43,629 nucleotides of DNA, from contig CALIUI010000092.1 of the NCBI GenBank assembly GCA_938048815.1, forward strand, positions 1-43,629, read 5' to 3'. The notes under the pieces are model-generated. The model worked only from the letters and a program-made list of their open reading frames with translations, had not been told where the DNA came from and ran no database searches. The stretch is from an uncultured Aquificaceae bacterium. Lineage in GTDB: Bacteria; Aquificota; Aquificia; Aquificales; Aquificaceae. Of this stretch, positions 1 to 7,561 are shown in pieces. The stretch's first letter is position 1. Every line of letters begins with the position of its first letter. The position numbers and the translations under genes are program-made.

Positions 1-144
1 TAAGTCCTTTATATCTTTACCTTCCAGAAGTCTTTTATAGGCGTATCTCTCGGCAGATGACCATCTTCTCATAAGGTCTTTTAGTAGGGATAAGTCTTTG
101 TTGCTAAGTAAGATGAGCTTAGAGCAAATGGTTATTTTGCTCAT
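1..144 (-). CDS. TnpB-like transposon protein, N-terminal 48 residues (partial)
   Basis: An open frame starts at ATG 144 and runs off the left edge. The visible protein begins MSKITICSKL and contains RRWSSAERYAYKRLLEGK at about residues 26-43. That pattern resembles the N-terminal region of thermophile IS605 OrfB/TnpB-family proteins (RNA-guided nucleases of transposons). The catalytic RuvC-like part would lie outside the window, so the family call rests on this motif only. Copy C at 41555 encodes a clear homologue of the first 36 residues, which supports real coding. No good Shine-Dalgarno is seen; AAAGG directly abuts the ATG. Confidence 0.55.
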   Translation of the reverse strand, partial: MSKITICSKLILLSNKDLSLLKDLMRRWSSAERYAYKRLLEGKDIKDL

Positions 145-199
145 CCTTTAAAATTGTAGCATAGGGGCATGTTTAGATTGGAGTTTTTGACACACCCTC
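1..199 (-). mobile_element. Left part of a tnpB-type insertion element (copy A), cut by the window edge
   Basis: This is the end of an insertion element that continues beyond the left edge. Its outer end, around 185-199, carries the imperfect terminal inverted repeat (reading inward on the minus strand, AGGGTGTGTCAAAAA). About 40 nt inside it starts a transposon protein gene. The same end and gene start recur at 30057-30214 and 41321-41594 in internally deleted form, which is how the element was recognised. Copy A is the only one whose reading frame stays open to the window edge, so it may be the full-length parent. Confidence 0.7.
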
Positions 200-208
200 C
201 AGTGGTAC

Positions 209-236
209 TTGACATGGGAAAAATTTTGGTTATAAT
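209..236 (+). promoter_or_regulatory. Consensus sigma-70 promoter
   Basis: A perfect TTGACA (209-214) and a perfect TATAAT (231-236) are separated by 16 bp. It is the closest match to the housekeeping consensus noticed in the window. Transcription would start near 243 and run into the hairpin terminator at 323-346, with no plausible open reading frame between. It lies just outside the transposon end. Confidence 0.8.
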
Positions 237-294
237 ATATATACAGAAAAGGATGGTGGGATCAAGGAAGTTATAAGATGCGTGTTTAGAAACT

Positions 295-312
295 CCCTCC
301 CCCTCCCTCCCC
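295..312 (-). other. G-quadruplex motif with one-nucleotide loops
   Basis: On the minus strand the four G runs are 4, 3, 5 and 3 long, each separated by a single A. This fits the canonical G3+N1 quadruplex pattern with all loops of one base, the most stable class known. The plus strand has the matching C runs and could form an i-motif. It sits inside the candidate small RNA unit, where the G-rich strand is the transcription template. Confidence 0.7.
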
Positions 313-322
313 TAATTGTTTT

Positions 323-346
323 GCCCCACCGCCCGGTGGGGCTTTT
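323..346 (+). terminator. Rho-independent terminator
   Basis: An 8-bp perfect stem, GCCCCACC with GGTGGGGC, closes a GCCC loop (323-342) and is followed at once by TTTT. It ends the small RNA unit. Its 3' arm contains the only G-rich sequence before the sfsA start, so the hairpin could also hide that gene's ribosome binding site. Confidence 0.85.
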
Positions 347-352
347 CTAAAA

Positions 353-1000
353 ATGAAATTCTCGGAGTTAAAGCCTTCGAGGTTTATAAAAAGACTGAAC
401 AGGTTTGTAGGACTTGTAGAGTTGGAAGGAAAGGAATACACCGCTTACATAAGAAATACTGGAAGGCTAAAGGAGCTTCTCTTTGAAGGCAACGTTGTTT
501 ATGTGGCAAAAAAGGAAAACAAACATCCTTTTGAGGTAGTGCTTGCAAGCTTTGGTAAATTCTTGGTTTGTATAGATTCCCACATAGCCCCAAAGTTGTA
601 TGCAGAGTATTTGAGAACATCTCCTCAATTTGAGCCACGCTTTGGAAATAAAAGGTTTGACCTACTTCTGGATACAAGGCCTGTAGAGGTAAAGTCGGTA
701 AATTTGGCTGAAAAGGGCATAGCCCTCTTTCCTGACGCGCCCACCAAAAGAGGAAGGGAACACATAGAGAAACTTATAGAGCTTTCAAGGGAAGGCTATA
801 AGCCCCTTATAGTTTTTGTAGTGCAAAGGGAAGATGCAGAGGTTTTTTCTCCCAACTGGCGTGTAGACCCAAAGTTTTCAGAATCACTTTTAAAATACTC
901 CAAGCTTGGATTGGAGATAAAAGCTTATAGGTGTGAAGTTAGCTTTAAAGAGATTAAATTAAAAGAAGAGATACCTGTAGTTTTGGAGGGTATAACATGA
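353..1000 (+). CDS. sfsA: SfsA family DNA/RNA nuclease
   Basis: The 215-residue protein has the usual SfsA length. It shows the family marks in order: the N-terminal OB-like region with RFIKRLNRFVGLVELEGK and RNTGRLKELL, then RFDLLL, VEVKSVNL and FPDAPTKRG. SfsA proteins belong to the PD-(D/E)XK nuclease fold, and the acidic and lysine residues of RFDLLL and VEVKS form that core. The E. coli name (sugar fermentation stimulation) does not describe a confirmed role here. It begins 6 nt after a terminator hairpin without a clear separate ribosome binding site, and its stop overlaps the start of pncA (ATGA), so the two genes are cotranscribed. Confidence 0.88.
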   Translation: MKFSELKPSRFIKRLNRFVGLVELEGKEYTAYIRNTGRLKELLFEGNVVYVAKKENKHPFEVVLASFGKFLVCIDSHIAPKLYAEYLRTSPQFEPRFGNKRFDLLLDTRPVEVKSVNLAEKGIALFPDAPTKRGREHIEKLIELSREGYKPLIVFVVQREDAEVFSPNWRVDPKFSESLLKYSKLGLEIKAYRCEVSFKEIKLKEEIPVVLEGIT

Positions 1001-1581
1001 GGATAAAGATAGGATCAAAGGATGCCCTTGTGGTGGTTGATATGCAAAGGGATTTTATGCCGGGAGGCGCCCTACCGGTGCCCGATGGGGATAAGATAGT
1101 ACCGAGGCTTAACCAGTATATTGAGCTCTTTTTCAAAAAGGGGCATGCTATTTTCTTTACAAGGGATTGGCACCCAGCAGACCATATATCCTTCAAAGAC
1201 CAAGGAGGTATGTGGCCGCCCCATTGCGTGCAAAATACAGAAGGAGCCATGTTTCACAAAGACCTTTTTATCCCTCACGACAACCGTTTTATAATATCAA
1301 AGGGAACCAGTAGGGATTTTGATGCCTACTCTGGCTTTCAGGGCACCATCCTTGACAGCTTACTCAAAGAAAGAGGTGTAAAGAGGCTTTTTGTGGGAGG
1401 AGTGGCCACCGATTATTGCGTAAAAAACACTGCACTTGGAGGGATAAACCTTGGCTATCAGGTCTTTTTGCTTAGCGATGGGATAAAGGGGGTGGATGTA
1501 AATCCCGGAGACTCTCAGAGGGCAATTGAGGAGATGCTACAGGCAGGAGCTGTAGCAGTAAGCATAGAGGATCTAAGCTAA
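997..1581 (+). CDS. pncA: Nicotinamidase (isochorismatase superfamily)
   Basis: This enzyme hydrolyses nicotinamide to nicotinate and ammonia for NAD recycling in the cytoplasm. The catalytic triad is visible as Asp15 (VVDMQRDF), Lys102 (ISKGT) and Cys141 (ATDYCV). The metal site is Asp57, His59 (TRDWHPADH) and His76 (WPPHCV). The WPPHC and cis-peptide GVATDYC motifs separate it from generic isochorismatases. Length (194 residues) is normal. It overlaps sfsA by 4 nt and converges on hpt with one base between the stops. Confidence 0.92.
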   Translation: MRIKIGSKDALVVVDMQRDFMPGGALPVPDGDKIVPRLNQYIELFFKKGHAIFFTRDWHPADHISFKDQGGMWPPHCVQNTEGAMFHKDLFIPHDNRFIISKGTSRDFDAYSGFQGTILDSLLKERGVKRLFVGGVATDYCVKNTALGGINLGYQVFLLSDGIKGVDVNPGDSQRAIEEMLQAGAVAVSIEDLS

Positions 1582-1582
1582 T

Positions 1583-2107
1583 CTAATGTACTGCGTATAT
1601 ACCCCTTAAGTTCCTACCCTCCTCGTCCCAATCCAAGCCGTAGCCCACTAAAAAAAGGTTGGGCACCTCAAAGCCTATAAAATCTGCTTCAAAGGGTACC
1701 TTTCTCCTTTCTCTTTTATCAAGCAATACACAAGTCTTTATCTCTTTTGCTCCCTTTAGCTGTAGAAGCCTATAAACCTCTGCAAGGGTATAGCCCGTAT
1801 CCAAGATATCATCCACCAGTAAAACTTTAAGACCATCAATATCCCTTTCCAAATCCTTTACTACCTTTATATGACCTTGGCTTTCTTGGGAAGAGCCATA
1901 ACTGGAGACCCACATAAAATCCACTTGCACAGGAAAGTTAAAGCTTCTTATGAGGTCTGCGGTAAAGACAAAGGCTCCTTTTAGCAAGCTAACCACCAAA
2001 AAATCTCTACCAAAGTCCTCTTCTATCTCCCTTGCAAGCTCCTTAATTCTTTGTAAGAGTTTTTCCTCTGAGATCAAAAGCTCCAACTTCCTGCCCTTTA
2101 TCTCCAT
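1583..2107 (-). CDS. hpt: Hypoxanthine (guanine) phosphoribosyltransferase
   Basis: It makes IMP/GMP from hypoxanthine or guanine and PRPP in purine salvage. The PRPP-binding loop VLLVDDILDTGYTL is near residues 93-106, and an FVVSLLKGAFVF segment and the C-terminal FLVGYGLDWDE region are typical. I chose the ATG at 2107 because GGAGG lies about 6 nt upstream. A TTG at 2125 in frame would add six residues but has no such support. The upstream acetyltransferase gene overlaps this start by about 65 nt, so the two genes form one minus-strand unit. Confidence 0.9.
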   Translation of the reverse strand: MEIKGRKLELLISEEKLLQRIKELAREIEEDFGRDFLVVSLLKGAFVFTADLIRSFNFPVQVDFMWVSSYGSSQESQGHIKVVKDLERDIDGLKVLLVDDILDTGYTLAEVYRLLQLKGAKEIKTCVLLDKRERRKVPFEADFIGFEVPNLFLVGYGLDWDEEGRNLRGIYAVH

Positions 2108-2546
2108 TTTCTTCCTCCAAATCAAGGGACATTACAAAGGCGCTCTCGCCATCGGAGTAATACCCTTGTCTTTCATAGATTATTTTAAACCCAAGGGATT
2201 GATAAAGCCTTATAGCCCTAAGGTTAGACCTCCTCACATCCAAAATAAATTTTTTCGCCTTTCCTTTGAAATGGTCCACAAGGAAAGCCATAAGGCTTTT
2301 GCCAATGCCCTTTCCCCAAAGCTCTTTTTTTACGGCTATGGACATAAGCACCGCCTCGTCGTATATCTTCCAAACTACCGCATAGGCAACTATCTTTCCC
2401 TCTTCTTCCATAACAAACCTATAGGAATATGGGTGCTGGAACTCCCTTTCAAAGGCTTTTCTGCTCCATGCGTCCTTTCCAAAACACTCTTGGCTTATAT
2501 TGATAACTTCCTCAAGGTCATGAGGCTTCATATCCCTTATGGGCAT
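2043..2546 (-). CDS. rimI: GNAT acetyltransferase, RimI-like
   Basis: The protein starts with [16 protein letters not shown], the usual RimI/GNAT opening, has the acetyl-CoA loop [15 protein letters not shown] near residues 74-88, and ends the fold with LYQSLGFK and RQGYYSDGE, as in ribosomal protein S18 alanine N-acetyltransferases. The known RimI role is N-terminal acetylation; the substrate here is inferred. The last 25 residues lie beyond the fold, and their codons overlap the start of hpt. A TATAAT box lies 6 nt before the ATG and there is no Shine-Dalgarno, which suggests a leaderless mRNA. Confidence 0.75.
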   Translation of the reverse strand: MPIRDMKPHDLEEVINISQECFGKDAWSRKAFEREFQHPYSYRFVMEEEGKIVAYAVVWKIYDEAVLMSIAVKKELWGKGIGKSLMAFLVDHFKGKAKKFILDVRRSNLRAIRLYQSLGFKIIYERQGYYSDGESAFVMSLDLEEENGDKGQEVGAFDLRGKTLTKN

Positions 2547-2568
2547 TATGGTATTATATTTAAACTAC
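2547..2568. promoter_or_regulatory. 22-bp divergent promoter with overlapping -10 boxes
   Basis: Only 22 bp separate the acetyltransferase ATG (minus) from the prfB ATG (plus). Toward the minus gene the box is TATAAT (plus coordinates 2553-2558), 6 nt from its ATG. Toward prfB it is TATATT (2555-2560), 8 nt from its ATG. The two hexamers share four base pairs. Any -35 sequence must lie inside the opposite gene. Confidence 0.6.
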
Positions 2569-3684
2569 ATGCTGGCAGAAGTAAAAAGGAAAGTGGAAGA
2601 GATAAGAGAAAAGTTTGAGGATATAAAGTCTGCCTTTAATTTGGAGGCTCTCAGAGAAGAGTTGGAAAGCATAGACAGAAGAATGGCTTCTGCGGACTTT
2701 TGGAATGATAATGAAAGGGCAAAAAGCCTTACCCAAAGGAGAAGATGGATGGAGGAAAAGATAGAGGAAATTGAAAAATTAGAAAAGGGCATAAGGGATT
2801 TAGAGGAGCTTTTGGAGATAACTCCCGAGGAAGACCTTGAGACCCTCCAGATGGTCCGTGAGGAGGCAAAGAGCATAGAGGAAAATCTAAAAGGCTTGGA
2901 GATACAAGCCTTTCTCTCGGAGGAGATGGATCCAAAGAATGCCTATCTTACCATACAGGCGGGTGCAGGTGGTGTGGAAGCTTGTGATTGGGCAAGTATG
3001 CTTCTAAGGATGTACAGAAGGTGGGCGGAAAAGAAGGGCTATGAAGTGGAGGTGGTAGATATAAACCCCGACGATGTGGCGGGTATAAGAAGCGCCACCA
3101 TACTTATAAAGGGACCTTACGCCTATGGTTATCTGAAGGGAGAACAGGGTGTTCACAGACTTGTGAGAATATCACCCTTTGATGCCAACGCCCGAAGGCA
3201 TACTTCCTTTGCCTCTGTATCCGTTATACCCCAGATAGATGAAAGCATAAAGATAGAGATAAGGGAAGAGGACATAGAGATGGAAACCTTTAGGGCAAGC
3301 GGTGCGGGAGGTCAGTATGTTAATAAAACGGATACGGCAGTTAGAATAAGACACAAGCCAACGGGTATAGTGGTCTCTTGCCAACAAGAAAGGTCTCAAT
3401 TGCAAAACAGACTGAAGGCTTTGGAGCTTTTGAAGGCAAAGCTATATCAGTTGGAGCTTCAAAAGTTGGAAGAAAAGAAGAAAGCCCTCGAGGGAGAAAA
3501 GACAGACATAGGCTGGGGCCACCAAATAAGGTCTTATGTCTTTCAACCATACCAGCTTGTAAAGGACCTAAGAACGGAGCTTGAGGTAGGCAACGTATCT
3601 GCGGTTATGGATGGTGAAATAGACCCCTTTATTGAGGAATATCTAAGATGGAAGGCAAAGGAAAAGGCTACACAACAACGATAG
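2569..3684 (+). CDS. prfB: Peptide chain release factor 2
   Basis: The class I release factor recognises UGA/UAA stop codons and triggers peptide release. The recognition motif reads SPF (VRISPFDAN), typical of RF2 rather than RF1, and the catalytic GGQ is in [11 protein letters not shown]. An N-terminal coiled coil of roughly 100 residues precedes it. I start at the ATG at 2569, where the RF2 alignment begins; an in-frame upstream start at 2539 would run into the divergent gene. The frame is continuous, so the programmed frameshift known from many bacterial prfB genes is absent. Its last 37 nt overlap hyhB. Confidence 0.93.
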   Translation: MLAEVKRKVEEIREKFEDIKSAFNLEALREELESIDRRMASADFWNDNERAKSLTQRRRWMEEKIEEIEKLEKGIRDLEELLEITPEEDLETLQMVREEAKSIEENLKGLEIQAFLSEEMDPKNAYLTIQAGAGGVEACDWASMLLRMYRRWAEKKGYEVEVVDINPDDVAGIRSATILIKGPYAYGYLKGEQGVHRLVRISPFDANARRHTSFASVSVIPQIDESIKIEIREEDIEMETFRASGAGGQYVNKTDTAVRIRHKPTGIVVSCQQERSQLQNRLKALELLKAKLYQLELQKLEEKKKALEGEKTDIGWGHQIRSYVFQPYQLVKDLRTELEVGNVSAVMDGEIDPFIEEYLRWKAKEKATQQR

Positions 3685-4727
3685 AAGGCTTAAAGGAACT
3701 CTTTGAGGAGCTAAAGAAGGACTACAAGGTTATCGCCCCCACCCTTAAGGATGGTGTAATCCTTTATAAAGAAGTTGGTAGCTTTGAGAACATAGCCTTT
3801 GGCTACAGAAATACAGAAGCACCCGGCTTTTATTCCTTAGAAAAGGCTGAAGGCTACTTTACCTATACCCATCCTGCCAATTCACCGAAGAGCTTTCTTC
3901 ATCCACCAGAATTGACCCTTATAAAGGCCAAGGCCTCCCAAGAGGGATTGGTCTTTGAAGAGGTATATCCAGAGGATAAAATGTGCCTCTTTGACCTTAG
4001 GGCTTGCGATCTTTGGGCTATAAAGATCCTTGATAGAGTCTTTCTTGAGGATCCTTACTACCAAAGGCTTAGGTCTAATCTTTTCCTAGTGGCGGTAGAA
4101 TGCACCTATGCCACTTTAACCTGCTTTTGTAAAACTATGGAAAAGGGGCCAGTTCCAAAGGAGGGCTATGACCTTCTTATAACAGAACTTGAAGGTCGCT
4201 TTCTTATAAGAGCAGGTTCTAAAAAGGGGGAGGAGCTTTTAGTATCCTTGAAAACAAAAAGGGAAGCAAAAAAGGAGGATTTTGAGGAAAGGGAAAAAAA
4301 GATAAGGGCTTTGGAAGAAGCTATGGAATCTTTCTTTAACATAAGAGAGGTTCCACAAAAGCTTTACAGCAGAATGGACAGCTCTTATTGGGAACCCGTA
4401 GAAAAGAGATGTCTTGCCTGTACCTCTTGTACACAGGTTTGCCCCACATGCTTTTGCTTTGATATCTTGGAGAAAAACACTATAGACCTAAGGGAAAGTG
4501 AAAGGGTAAGAGTTTGGGATTCTTGCTTTTCTCCTTCCTTTGCTACAGTTCATCGCTTTAACCTAAGGCAAAGCATACACTCCCGCTACAGACAATGGCT
4601 TATGCATAAGTTTGCCTATTGGATAGACCAATTTGATACCTTTGGGTGCGTTGGATGTGGAAGATGTATAACCTGGTGCCCTGTGGGTATAGATATAAGA
4701 CAGGAGGTAAAAAGAATTGCTGGTTAA
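3648..4727 (+). CDS. hyhB: [NiFe] hydrogenase beta subunit, two [4Fe-4S] clusters
   Basis: This is the iron-sulfur subunit of a cytoplasmic group 3 hydrogenase (HydB of Pyrococcus sulfhydrogenase, also related to AsrA of sulfite reductase). It passes electrons between the hydrogenase core and the flavin subunit. Two ferredoxin motifs are visible near the C terminus: Cys255, 258, 261 and 265, and Cys334, 337, 340 and 344. More cysteines sit around residues 150-166 and right after the first motif. The gene starts inside prfB with GAGG ahead of the ATG, and its stop overlaps hyhG, so prfB and the hydrogenase probably share a transcript. Confidence 0.88.
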   Translation: MEGKGKGYTTTIEGLKELFEELKKDYKVIAPTLKDGVILYKEVGSFENIAFGYRNTEAPGFYSLEKAEGYFTYTHPANSPKSFLHPPELTLIKAKASQEGLVFEEVYPEDKMCLFDLRACDLWAIKILDRVFLEDPYYQRLRSNLFLVAVECTYATLTCFCKTMEKGPVPKEGYDLLITELEGRFLIRAGSKKGEELLVSLKTKREAKKEDFEEREKKIRALEEAMESFFNIREVPQKLYSRMDSSYWEPVEKRCLACTSCTQVCPTCFCFDILEKNTIDLRESERVRVWDSCFSPSFATVHRFNLRQSIHSRYRQWLMHKFAYWIDQFDTFGCVGCGRCITWCPVGIDIRQEVKRIAG

Positions 4728-5514
4728 AAACCCGTATCTTTTGAAGGCGGGAAGGGTAGAAAAGGTTATAAAGGAATGCGAAGGTATATATACCTTTCAT
4801 ATAGCTACGGAGGAGTCTGCGGTCTTTGGCCAGTATAACATGCTTTATGCCTTTGGGAAGGGAGAAGCTCCTATAACCATAGCCAGCAAAGGAGAAAACT
4901 ACGTGGTTCACACTGTAAGGGCTGTTGGAGATGTAACTAAGCATATAGACAGTCTAAAAGAGGGGGACCTTCTTTATTGGAGAGGTCCCTATGGAAATCG
5001 GTGGGATTTAGAGAGAGCTTATGGGAAAACCCTTCTTATAATTTCCGGTGGTTTGGGGCTTGCGGCAACGAGATGGGTTTTTGAAGAGGCCCAAAAAAGC
5101 CCTGTAAAAAGGCTTATACACCTATACGGCGCCAAGGATTACGATAGCTTACTGTACAGGTACCTTTACAAAGATTGGAACAATAGGGCAGATTTTAGAA
5201 TAGTATTAAGCAATCCCCACCCCCAATGGAAAGGTAAGGTAAGCTTAATAACAAACCTATTAAAGGAGCTTGATTTAGAAAAGGACACAATAGTCTTTAT
5301 GTGTGGTCCAGACCCGATGGTAAAAGCATGTATTCCCCTTTTGAAGGAAAAGGGTATAGATGAAGATAGCGTATACGCTTCCCTTGAAAGGCATATGAAG
5401 TGCTCTGTGGGCACGTGTGGCCATTGTATGATAGGTCCTTACTTTGTATGCAAGGATGGTCCCATATTTAGGTACGACCTTATAAAGGAGTACTTTGAGA
5501 GGAAGGAGGTATGA
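4717..5514 (+). CDS. hyhG: [NiFe] hydrogenase gamma subunit, FAD/NAD(P)-binding
   Basis: The protein is a ferredoxin-NADP reductase-like module that couples the hydrogenase to NAD(P). The N-terminal half is the FAD barrel, IISGGLGLAATRW near residues 108-120 is the nucleotide-binding loop, and FMCGPDPMVKA follows. The C terminus has Cys229, 234, 237 and 245, the [2Fe-2S] site of this family. The start is TTG, chosen because CAGGAGGT lies 8 nt upstream and the alignment begins here. It overlaps hyhB by 11 nt and hyhS by 4 nt. Confidence 0.88.
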   Translation: MLVKNPYLLKAGRVEKVIKECEGIYTFHIATEESAVFGQYNMLYAFGKGEAPITIASKGENYVVHTVRAVGDVTKHIDSLKEGDLLYWRGPYGNRWDLERAYGKTLLIISGGLGLAATRWVFEEAQKSPVKRLIHLYGAKDYDSLLYRYLYKDWNNRADFRIVLSNPHPQWKGKVSLITNLLKELDLEKDTIVFMCGPDPMVKACIPLLKEKGIDEDSVYASLERHMKCSVGTCGHCMIGPYFVCKDGPIFRYDLIKEYFERKEV

Positions 5515-6257
5515 AGGTAGGGGTCTTTAAGTTTTCCTCTTGCGACGGCTGTCAGCTTGCCTTCTTTGAGCTTGAAGAGGAGCTTTTGGAGCTTTCAAGG
5601 ATAATAAGTGTTGAATACTTCCTTGAGGCTTCTTCCTCAAACCGTTGGGAGCACTTTGACTTGGCTTTTGTAGAGGGCTCAATATCCACAAAGGAAGAAG
5701 AAGAAAGGATAAAAAAGATAAGGGAAAGTTCTAAGCTTTTGGTTGCCATAGGTGCCTGCGCTGTCTCCGGTGGTATCCAGTCGGCAAGGAACTTTGAGGA
5801 CTTCTCTCAAGTTTACTCTTCTGTATATTCTTACAAACATTACGAGACAAACCACTACTCCAAGCCCGTGGGAGACTTTGTAGAGGTAGATTTTGAACTA
5901 AGGGGATGCCCTATAAACAAGGAATCTTTAAAGGAGTTGATAGGGGCTATAATCCAAGGGAGAAGCTTCCAAATGCCTTCTTATCCTTTGTGCCTGGAGT
6001 GTAAGAGAAAAGGTAATCCCTGTGTGGTAGTTGCCCATGGCCTTTCTTGCCTTGGTCCCATAACCCTTGCAGGTTGCGGAGCCTTGTGTCCAAGCTACAA
6101 AAGGGGTTGTTATGGATGCTATGGACCCATAGAAAAGCCAAACCTTGAAGCATTGGAGGAAGGCTACAGAAGACTTGGAAAGGATGAGAGAGCTTTAAAG
6201 GAATCTTTGATACTTTCTTTTAATGCTTACAATAAGAATTGGAGGGGGCAGATATGA
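5511..6257 (+). CDS. hyhS: [NiFe] hydrogenase small (delta) subunit
   Basis: The small subunit carries the iron-sulfur relay of the hydrogenase core. The proximal cluster ligands are Cys11 and Cys14 (SSCDGCQ), Cys83 (IGACAVSGG) and Cys133 (RGCP). Further cysteines at 161, 164, 171, 180, 189, 193, 200 and 203 suit two more cubane clusters. There is no twin-arginine signal peptide, which fits a cytoplasmic group 3 enzyme rather than a membrane uptake hydrogenase. The 248-residue length is as expected. Start and stop overlap both neighbours by ATGA. Confidence 0.9.
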   Translation: MKVGVFKFSSCDGCQLAFFELEEELLELSRIISVEYFLEASSSNRWEHFDLAFVEGSISTKEEEERIKKIRESSKLLVAIGACAVSGGIQSARNFEDFSQVYSSVYSYKHYETNHYSKPVGDFVEVDFELRGCPINKESLKELIGAIIQGRSFQMPSYPLCLECKRKGNPCVVVAHGLSCLGPITLAGCGALCPSYKRGCYGCYGPIEKPNLEALEEGYRRLGKDERALKESLILSFNAYNKNWRGQI

Positions 6258-7528
6258 AGCTTAGGATAGATGCCCTTACTCGTGTGGAGGGCGAAGGTGC
6301 CCTTGAGGTCTATGTGGAAGAGGGAAGGGTTAAGGGCTTAAAGCTATCCATATACGAACCGCCAAGGTTTATAGAGGGCATATTAAAGGGAAAGCTCTAC
6401 CACGTTATCCCCGATATCACTGCAAGGATATGCGGTATATGCCCTATTGCCTACCAGATGAGCGGTGTCCAAGCCATAGAGGATGCCTTTGGCGTGGAAA
6501 TTCCGAAGGATATAGAAGAGATAAGAAGGCTTCTTTACTTTGGAGAATGGATACAAAGCCATGCTCTTCACGTTTTCTTTTTGCATTTACCAGACTTTTA
6601 CCGAATGCCTTCTATATTAGAGCTTGCTAATTTAGATAAGGAGCTTGTCATGGCAGGAATGGAGATAAAAAGGGCGGGAAGCTTGATTATTCAAACCCTT
6701 GGTGGAAGGACCTCTCACCCTGTATCGGTGGTGCCCGGTGGCTTTAGCGATCTTCCCGAAAGTCTTTCTTCTTTGCTTGAACCCTTGGAAAGGGCTCTTG
6801 AAAAAAGCCTTTGGGCTATACAAAGAATGAAAAACCTTAACTTTCCCTCCTTTGAACTAAAGGATGTGGTTTTTGTATCCCTTTGGGAAGAGGATTATCC
6901 CATACTAAAGGGTGATATATACCTTGAGGGCGAAAGAATACCATCCTCTCACTTCAAAGAGATCTTTGAGGAGTTTGAGGTTCCTTATTCTACCGCAAAG
7001 CATAGCAAGCTGAAAGACGGCAAAACCTATCTGGTGGGTGCATTGGCACGTTTTAACAAGGCCCACGAAAAACTCTCACCCCTTGCAAAAGAAACTGCAG
7101 AAAAGATAGGCATAGAACCCCCTATAAAGAATCCTTACAAAAGCCTTTTGGTAAGAATGTTGGAGATAACCCACTCCCTTGAAAGGGCTGTACATATGGT
7201 AAAGGGCTATAAAAAACCCAAAAGAAGCTTTGTGGAACTAAAACCAAAAAGGTCGGAGGGCTTTGGTGTTTCAGAAGCCCCAAGGGGTATTCTTTGGCAT
7301 AACTACGCCTTTGATGAGGAGGGAAGGATAACAAAGGCGGATATAATACCGCCGACCTCTCAAAACATGCCAGCCATAGAACTTTCCCTTTGGCAACTTC
7401 TGACGGTCTTGGATAACCTTATGGAAGAGTCTCTAAGAGATCTGGCAGAGCCCATGATAAGGAACTTTGACCCTTGTATATCCTGTGCTACCCATTTTCT
7501 AAGGGTAAAGGTAAAAGACAAGCCTTGA
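6254..7528 (+). CDS. hyhL: [NiFe] hydrogenase large (alpha) subunit
   Basis: The large subunit holds the Ni-Fe centre that splits or makes H2. The nickel ligands are Cys60 and Cys63 (ARICGICPIAYQ) and Cys408 and Cys411 (DPCISCATH). In the family a protease cuts after the His (His414), which here would release a 10-residue tail; no maturation protease or hyp gene is in the window. I chose the ATG at 6254, preceded by GGAGGGGG and overlapping the hyhS stop by 4 nt; a TTG at 6239 in frame is less likely. The gene order beta-gamma-delta-alpha matches group 3b NADP-linked hydrogenases, and the name hyhL follows the Hydrogenobacter usage. Confidence 0.92.
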   Translation: MKLRIDALTRVEGEGALEVYVEEGRVKGLKLSIYEPPRFIEGILKGKLYHVIPDITARICGICPIAYQMSGVQAIEDAFGVEIPKDIEEIRRLLYFGEWIQSHALHVFFLHLPDFYRMPSILELANLDKELVMAGMEIKRAGSLIIQTLGGRTSHPVSVVPGGFSDLPESLSSLLEPLERALEKSLWAIQRMKNLNFPSFELKDVVFVSLWEEDYPILKGDIYLEGERIPSSHFKEIFEEFEVPYSTAKHSKLKDGKTYLVGALARFNKAHEKLSPLAKETAEKIGIEPPIKNPYKSLLVRMLEITHSLERAVHMVKGYKKPKRSFVELKPKRSEGFGVSEAPRGILWHNYAFDEEGRITKADIIPPTSQNMPAIELSLWQLLTVLDNLMEESLRDLAEPMIRNFDPCISCATHFLRVKVKDKP

Positions 7529-7561
7529 AAAGGCAAAGGATCACCTTATATTTTTCTTTTT

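Larger units (their letters stand above)
243..346 (+). ncRNA. Candidate small RNA of about 100 nt with a C-rich tract
   Basis: The unit is bounded by a consensus promoter and a strong intrinsic terminator and has no credible coding frame. Its middle (293-312) is a pyrimidine tract of C runs separated by single T residues. As RNA this is complementary to GGAGG-type ribosome binding sites, so one inferred role is a trans-acting regulator that masks Shine-Dalgarno sequences. The G-rich 5' part (about 250-262) could also pair with part of the tract. It does not show the signatures of SRP RNA, tmRNA or a tRNA. An alternative is an attenuated leader of sfsA, whose ATG lies 6 nt after the terminator. 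Confidence 0.6.

Noticed and set aside
243-346. SRP RNA, 6S RNA or tmRNA as identity of the small RNA
   Set aside because: The conserved SRP loop sequence and tmRNA/tRNA-like ends are absent, and the length is short for 6S RNA.
1950-2618. Long plus-strand open frame across hpt and the acetyltransferase gene
   Set aside because: It lies opposite two genes with clear motifs, and its protein has no family-like pattern; it is a shadow frame.
2569-2720. Programmed frameshift in prfB
   Set aside because: The frame is continuous from ATG and no in-frame UGA occurs in the early codons.
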